This document shows positions 59,957 through 64,000 of a stretch of 64,000 nt of DNA, piece by piece; positions within the stretch are counted from its first letter, which is position 1, and each line of letters begins with the position of its first letter. Below the pieces are notes generated by a model, which saw nothing but the letters and a program-made list of their open reading frames with translations, had not been told where the DNA came from and did not search any database. The stretch covers positions 62,367 to 126,366 of the forward strand of contig NZ_KB902713.1 in NCBI RefSeq assembly GCF_000379605.1, read 5' to 3'. The position numbers were made by a program, and so were the translations under genes. The DNA comes from Rhizobium giardinii bv. giardinii H152. Its GTDB lineage: Bacteria > Pseudomonadota > Alphaproteobacteria > Rhizobiales > Rhizobiaceae.

Positions 59957-61240
59957 ATGGATCTGGCTCAGCGGAGGCCTTCGGACATTCTGGTCACCTA
60001 TCGGATCGAGACCGCAGGGAGCGCTGAGGCCTTGGCGGTCAAGATCGCGAGCGACCAGTCGACTGGCACATTTGTTGACCTCCCCGGGGAGACGCCGCAA
60101 CTGAAGGCACGAGCGGCAGCGCGCGTGGTCGCTTTCGAAAAACTGGACTCTTTCGAGGCTCCCTCGCTCCCCGCAGCGGGCGAAGTCTTTAACCGGGCGG
60201 AGACAACGATTGCCTATCCCCTGGAGGCCGTCGGAAGTGACCTTTCGGCAGTCACCACGGTTGCATTGGGCGGAGTGTGGTCGATTAAGGAGTTTACCGG
60301 GCTGAGGGTCGTCGGTCTGCAGCTGCCCGCAGCGTTTGAGGGCGTCTATCCCGGTCCGCAGTTCGGTATAGACGGCTCCCGGCGCCTGACCGGCGTTTAC
60401 GACCGGCCGATCATCGGCACGATTATCAAGCCCGCGCTGGGCCTCACCCCGGACGACACGGCGCATGTGGTTGCGGAACTCGTCGCGTCCGGCGTCGACT
60501 TTATAAAGGACGATGAGAAGCTGATGTCGCCACCGTACTCCTCGTTGGACGCGCGGGTGAAAGCGATCATGCCGATCATCCGGGATCACGAGCAGCGCAC
60601 CGGCAAGAAGGTGATGTATGCCTTCGGCATTTCCGACGTCGATCCCGACGAGATGGTTCGCAAGCATGACCTGGTCGTGCGCGAGGGCGGTAACGCCGCC
60701 GTCATCAACATCAATGCGATCGGCATGGGCGCTTTTCTGTTTCTGCGTCGGCGGTCGTCCCTGGTCTTGCACGCCCATCGCAACGGCTGGGATCTTCTCA
60801 CCCGGCATCCAGGTCTTGGGTTCGATTTCTCGGTCTACCAACAGCTTTGGCGACTTCTCGGCGTCGACCAATTCCAGATCAACGGCATCGCCGCCAAATA
60901 CTGGGAACCGGACCATTCTTTCGTCCAGTCGTTCCATGACCTCCAGAAACCGATCTTCAGTGACGCCGACCGTCCGCTACCGGTCGTTTGTTCTGGTCAG
61001 TGGGGTGGACAGGCACCTGAGACCTATCGGAGGACGGGGCAGACGCTCGACCACCTTTACCTTTGTGGCGGTGGCGTCGTCAGCCATCCCGGCGGGCCGT
61101 CGGCGGGTGTGAGAGCGGTCCGTGCGGCCTGGGATGCCGCGGTCGCCGGAATCGATCTCCATGAATATGCCAAATCTCATCCAGAGCTGGCGCAGTCGCT
61201 CGCCAAGTTCGGCTCTAAAACCGTATCAGAAGGAAGATGA
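59957..61240 (+). CDS. RuBisCO-like protein (form IV), possible 3-oxo-isoapionate 4-phosphate decarboxylase or hydrolase
   Basis: A 427-residue RuBisCO large-chain-like protein. It keeps the carbamylation lysine and metal ligands, FIKDDE (Lys about 184, Asp 186, Glu 187), HAHRNGW (about 272-278) and the phosphate loops SGQWGG and LCGGGVVSHPGGPSAG. The RuBisCO KPKLGL is KPALGL (Lys 158 kept, second Lys lost) and loop 6 reads GIAAKYWEPD, so true carboxylation is not expected. In published D-apiose pathways RLPs of this kind (OiaX and OiaT) act on 3-oxo-isoapionate 4-phosphate. The DUF1537 kinase, EryH and EryI encoded nearby fit OiaX, whose tetrulose phosphate product they could use. ATG 59957 follows GGAGG; GTG 59948 is an alternative. 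Confidence 0.9.
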   Translation: MDLAQRRPSDILVTYRIETAGSAEALAVKIASDQSTGTFVDLPGETPQLKARAAARVVAFEKLDSFEAPSLPAAGEVFNRAETTIAYPLEAVGSDLSAVTTVALGGVWSIKEFTGLRVVGLQLPAAFEGVYPGPQFGIDGSRRLTGVYDRPIIGTIIKPALGLTPDDTAHVVAELVASGVDFIKDDEKLMSPPYSSLDARVKAIMPIIRDHEQRTGKKVMYAFGISDVDPDEMVRKHDLVVREGGNAAVININAIGMGAFLFLRRRSSLVLHAHRNGWDLLTRHPGLGFDFSVYQQLWRLLGVDQFQINGIAAKYWEPDHSFVQSFHDLQKPIFSDADRPLPVVCSGQWGGQAPETYRRTGQTLDHLYLCGGGVVSHPGGPSAGVRAVRAAWDAAVAGIDLHEYAKSHPELAQSLAKFGSKTVSEGR

Positions 61241-61243
61241 CAG

Positions 61244-62224
61244 ATGGATTATCGTCAGCTTGGCCGGTCAGGTCTGAAAATCTCGCAACTGGTTCTTGGT
61301 TGCATGAGTTTCGGCGTCGCCGATCGCGGCAACCATGCTTGGACCTTGTCCGAAGACGACAGCAGGCCCTTTATCAAAGAGGCACTCGAACAGGGCATAA
61401 ACTGCTTCGACACGGCCAATGCCTACTCAGACGGCACCAGCGAGGAAATCGTCGGCAAGCTGCTCAGGGAGATGGGGCAGCGTGATGAGGTCGTCATTGC
61501 CACCAAGGTCTATGGCAAGATGCGTAATGGAGCGAACGCGGTCGGACTTTCCCGCAAGGCAATCATCGCGGAGGCTGAGGCCAGCCTCAAGCGGCTGGGG
61601 ACCGACTACATCGACCTCTACCAAATTCATTTCTGGGACAATTCGACGCCGATCGAAGAGACGCTGGAAGCGCTGACCGATCTTGTTCGAAGCGGCAAGG
61701 TTCGCTACATCGGCGGGAGCAATTGTTACGCATGGCAATTCGCGCGCGCGCTCTACAAGTCGGACGCTGCCGGATGGTCGCGTTTTGTTTCGATGCAAGC
61801 TCAGATGAACCTCCTTTATCGCGAGGAAGAGCGGGAGATGTTGCCGCTCTGCAAAGCGGAAGGTGTGGGGATCATGGCGTTCAGCCCGCTGGCTCGCGGG
61901 CGCCTCAGCCGGCCTTGGGAGGAAAGCAGTTTGAGGTCCGAGACCGACAATGTCACAGCTCGATTCTACGGTCACGCGGACGAGGCGGATCGCCGCGTCG
62001 TAGACGTCGTCGCAAAGATTGCAGACGACAAGAACGTCTCACGATCCCTCGTTGCGATGGCGTGGCTCAACACAAAGGCGGGCGTGACGGCTCCTATAAT
62101 CGGCGCCACGAAGCTTCAGCATCTGAAGGATGCCGTCGCTTCGTTGGCCGTCAAGCTAAGCGACGACGAGGTCCGCGAACTCGAGGAGCCATACGTGCCG
62201 CACAGCGTCGTCGGCTTGAACTGA
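61244..62224 (+). CDS. Aldo/keto reductase, YajO/Tas-like
   Basis: A 326-residue AKR of a different subgroup from the gene at 58917. The catalytic region is INCFDTANAYSDGTSEEIVGKLL (about residues 48-70), Lys in VVIATKVYGKM and His in LYQIHFWDNSTPIEETLEAL. The NADPH-binding end has WLNTKAGVTAPIIGATKLQHL. It probably reduces or oxidises a carbonyl in the sugar route. GAAGGAAG precedes the ATG, three bases after the RuBisCO-like gene stop. Confidence 0.9.
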   Translation: MDYRQLGRSGLKISQLVLGCMSFGVADRGNHAWTLSEDDSRPFIKEALEQGINCFDTANAYSDGTSEEIVGKLLREMGQRDEVVIATKVYGKMRNGANAVGLSRKAIIAEAEASLKRLGTDYIDLYQIHFWDNSTPIEETLEALTDLVRSGKVRYIGGSNCYAWQFARALYKSDAAGWSRFVSMQAQMNLLYREEEREMLPLCKAEGVGIMAFSPLARGRLSRPWEESSLRSETDNVTARFYGHADEADRRVVDVVAKIADDKNVSRSLVAMAWLNTKAGVTAPIIGATKLQHLKDAVASLAVKLSDDEVRELEEPYVPHSVVGLN

Positions 62225-62344
62225 GTTTGGCTCGGCGGGGACGACGTTGAGACTGTCAGCAGGCACGCGGGCCAGGCCTCCTGAACCAATGGCTTTGGCC
62301 GTATCGATCTCTGCTCCGTTCCGGAACCAGCGCGAGGAAAAAAG

Positions 62345-63328
62345 ATGACCGCCACCCGTCGGTTTGACGTCAGCGACAGCGGGATTGAAGCTGCCGCCTG
62401 GCTAATGCGAAATGGCGAGGTTGTCGCTTTTCCGACGGAGACGGTGTACGGGCTCGGCGCGGACGCCAGCAGCCCCGCCGGGATAGAGCGCATCTATGAA
62501 GCCAAGGGACGCCCGCGGCATAACCCGCTGATTATCCACGTTTCGGACTTGGAAATGGCGCGCAGGATGGCACATTTCAATCCGGAGGCAGAGTTGGCTG
62601 CTGCCAGCTTTTGGCCGGGACCTCTGACATTGCTCCTGCCAAAGCGGGAAGACGCGGGGCTCGCAACCGCAGTTACCGCGGGCATGAAAAATGTCGCAAT
62701 CCGATTTCCGTCGTCAAGCGTCGCCCAGCGGCTGATCCGAGCCGTCGGATTTCCGGTGGCAGCGCCTTCGGCCAATCGCTCCGGGAAGGTCACGTCGACG
62801 CGCTTTGCGGAGGTCGCCCGCCAGCTGGACGGACGAATTTCGGGGATCGTGGAAGAAGACACATGCGATCATGGCCTTGAATCGACCATTCTATCTTTGG
62901 TCGGTTCTCCGACCATTCTACGCCACGGGTCGGTTACACGGGAGGCGCTCGAAGCATTGCTCGGTCCGATTGAGGAGGACAGCGCTCCCCAGAAAGTCTC
63001 GGCTCCAGGCCAGCTAAAGAGCCATTATGCTCCGGAAGCTGCAGTTCGGATGAATGTCGATCGTCCTTCCGGCAACATGGTCTGGGTCGGTTTCGGACCG
63101 GACTGCGAGGGCTGTCAGTTCACGCTGTCTTCTTCTGGTGACCTTCATGAAGCTGCCCGCAACCTCTACACCGTCATGAGTGAGGCCGACGCTTCGGCTG
63201 GGCCAAATGATGTAATTGCGTTCGCTCCAATCCCGCTGACTGGCCTTGGATGGGCGATCAATGATCGTCTGCGAAGGGCCGCGGCACCGCGCCCAGCGGG
63301 GGTTCATCAAGAGTTTTGGTGGCGCTAG
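62345..63328 (+). CDS. Sua5/YrdC-family L-threonylcarbamoyladenylate synthase
   Basis: A 327-residue protein with both the YrdC domain (VVAFPTETVYGLGADASS, KGRPRHNPLIIHV, WPGPLTLLL, PSANRSGKVTSTRF) and the C-terminal Sua5 domain joined by SAPGQLKSHYAPEAAV. The enzyme makes threonylcarbamoyl-AMP from threonine, bicarbonate and ATP for the t6A modification of ANN-reading tRNAs. It is normally a single housekeeping gene, so its place inside a sugar catabolic cluster is unexpected. It may be a second copy. A 120-base spacer separates it from the preceding reductase. Confidence 0.92.
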   Translation: MTATRRFDVSDSGIEAAAWLMRNGEVVAFPTETVYGLGADASSPAGIERIYEAKGRPRHNPLIIHVSDLEMARRMAHFNPEAELAAASFWPGPLTLLLPKREDAGLATAVTAGMKNVAIRFPSSSVAQRLIRAVGFPVAAPSANRSGKVTSTRFAEVARQLDGRISGIVEEDTCDHGLESTILSLVGSPTILRHGSVTREALEALLGPIEEDSAPQKVSAPGQLKSHYAPEAAVRMNVDRPSGNMVWVGFGPDCEGCQFTLSSSGDLHEAARNLYTVMSEADASAGPNDVIAFAPIPLTGLGWAINDRLRRAAAPRPAGVHQEFWWR

Positions 63329-63440
63329 GGGCAAACGCCTCAACGTTGCATGCAAGTGGACCGGGCCTTACCCGAACAATGACGGCATGGCTGAGGTCAG
63401 ATCCTCGCGACGCCTCCCATCGACATCTAAGGATGACCAC

Positions 63441-64000
63441 ATGACCGAACTCGAAACTAGACCGCTCGGAAAAAGCAAAGTGCAGGTGACTTCGCTGGGG
63501 CTTGGCACTGTGCCGCTCTCTGGCTTCAACGCGGATGTCTCCTATGACGAATTCGAAGCGACGATCCTCGCCGGGTACGCGGCCGGAATCCGCTACTTCG
63601 ATTGCGCGCCGATGTACGGCTTTGGCAAGTCGGAGCATTATCTTGGCCATGCCCTCAGGGCGAACAAGCTGCGCGAAAACGTGGTCGTGAGCACAAAGGT
63701 CGGTCGCGTATTGAAGCCCGCCAGCAGGACGAAGAAGCTTGAGACCGTCTACGGCATCGAGTGGATCGACCCGCTTCCGTTTCTCGACACCTACGACTAC
63801 ACCTATGACGGCGTGATGCGCGCATTCGAAGATAGCCAACAGCGCCTCGGCCTAGACTATATTGACGTTCTTCTCGTGCATGACGTTGGTCGGGCATGGC
63901 ACGGCGACCAAAGCGAGTTCTATTGGAATCAGCTGCGGGCCTCAGGTTACAAGGCACTGGACGAACTTCGCTCCAGCGGAGCCGTCTCGGCCATTGGTCT
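63441..64000 (+). CDS. Aldo/keto reductase, paralogue of the gene at 58917, 3' part outside window
   Basis: The first 186 codons of an AKR, open to the window end. It is closely similar to the 58917 product: KVQVTSLGLGTVPLSGFNADV, IRYFDCAPMYGFGKSEHYLGHAL, VVVSTKVGRVLKP, and MRAFEDSQQRLGLDYIDVLLVHDVG. The catalytic Asp, Tyr, Lys and His are kept. ATG 63441 has AAGGATGACC before it. Two similar aldose dehydrogenases in one cluster suggest two related sugar substrates or the two anomers of one sugar. Confidence 0.88.
   Translation, partial: MTELETRPLGKSKVQVTSLGLGTVPLSGFNADVSYDEFEATILAGYAAGIRYFDCAPMYGFGKSEHYLGHALRANKLRENVVVSTKVGRVLKPASRTKKLETVYGIEWIDPLPFLDTYDYTYDGVMRAFEDSQQRLGLDYIDVLLVHDVGRAWHGDQSEFYWNQLRASGYKALDELRSSGAVSAIG

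Noticed and set aside
59957-61240. True CO2-fixing RuBisCO
   Set aside because: The second lysine of the KPKLGL motif is lost, loop 6 differs, and there is no small subunit or phosphoribulokinase gene.

Overview
The window looks like an accessory replicon (megaplasmid or chromid) of a Rhizobiales bacterium, Rhizobium/Sinorhizobium-like. The evidence is high GC content, a SyrB-like coiled-coil protein, IS66- and apparent IS21-type remnants, an erythritol-type EryH/EryI pair and very dense transport-plus-catabolism operons. No rRNA, tRNA, replication or core ribosomal gene was seen. No species can be named from the sequence alone.

Layout. (1) 1-3740: end of an amino-acid-type ABC transporter locus, with an ATPase fragment, two tandemly duplicated substrate-binding proteins, an LLM flavin oxidoreductase and a frameshifted thioredoxin-fold isomerase remnant. 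(2) 3740-5800: a scar-like stretch with five copies of an IS21-type terminal repeat, then a SyrB-like gene and a companion small coiled-coil gene. (3) 5812-8758: a TRAP transporter on the minus strand (fused QM permease, then DctP) ending at a clear terminator. (4) 8759-9922: a gene-poor stretch with an operator and an IS66 transposase remnant. (5) 9923-30055: one catabolic regulon. It has a molybdenum hydroxylase with its maturation factors (MocA-like, XdhC, CoxG), a lactonase, a Liv-type ABC importer, and a plus-strand operon of crotonase, SDR, acyl-CoA ligase, Fe-alcohol dehydrogenase, thioesterase, succinate-semialdehyde dehydrogenase and an extra adenylate kinase. A double-HxlR regulator lies inside it, and an 18-bp element recurs in its three divergent promoters. 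(6) 30864-33440: zinc alcohol dehydrogenase plus aldehyde dehydrogenase. (7) 34237-45176: an eleven-gene minus-strand operon with a ribose-type ABC importer and acid-sugar genes (OtnK, OtnC, dehydrogenases, GntR). (8) 45590-64000: plus-strand carbon-rearrangement and branched-sugar genes: transketolase, FBPase, FBP aldolase, EryH, EryI, a second DUF1537 kinase, a BKACE enzyme, a second ribose-type ABC importer, aldo/keto reductases, a RuBisCO-like protein and a Sua5 paralogue.

How they work together. Region 8 fits a route in which an imported branched sugar or its aldonate is oxidised, phosphorylated by the DUF1537 kinase and decarboxylated by the RuBisCO-like protein to a tetrulose phosphate. 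EryH and EryI would then make erythrose 4-phosphate, and transketolase, aldolase and FBPase would feed it into hexose phosphates. This resembles published D-apiose/apionate pathways. A shared operator, GGTATGANNTCATACC, often preceded by tandem GGTATRA heptads, lies before the transketolase operon, the GntR gene at 51162, the SDR/kinase divergent pair, the ABC operon and also upstream of the distant TRAP operon. It suggests one regulon spanning more than 45 kb. Region 5 probably converts a cyclic or heterocyclic acid or lactone through CoA thioesters towards succinate semialdehyde; its substrate cannot be fixed from sequence.
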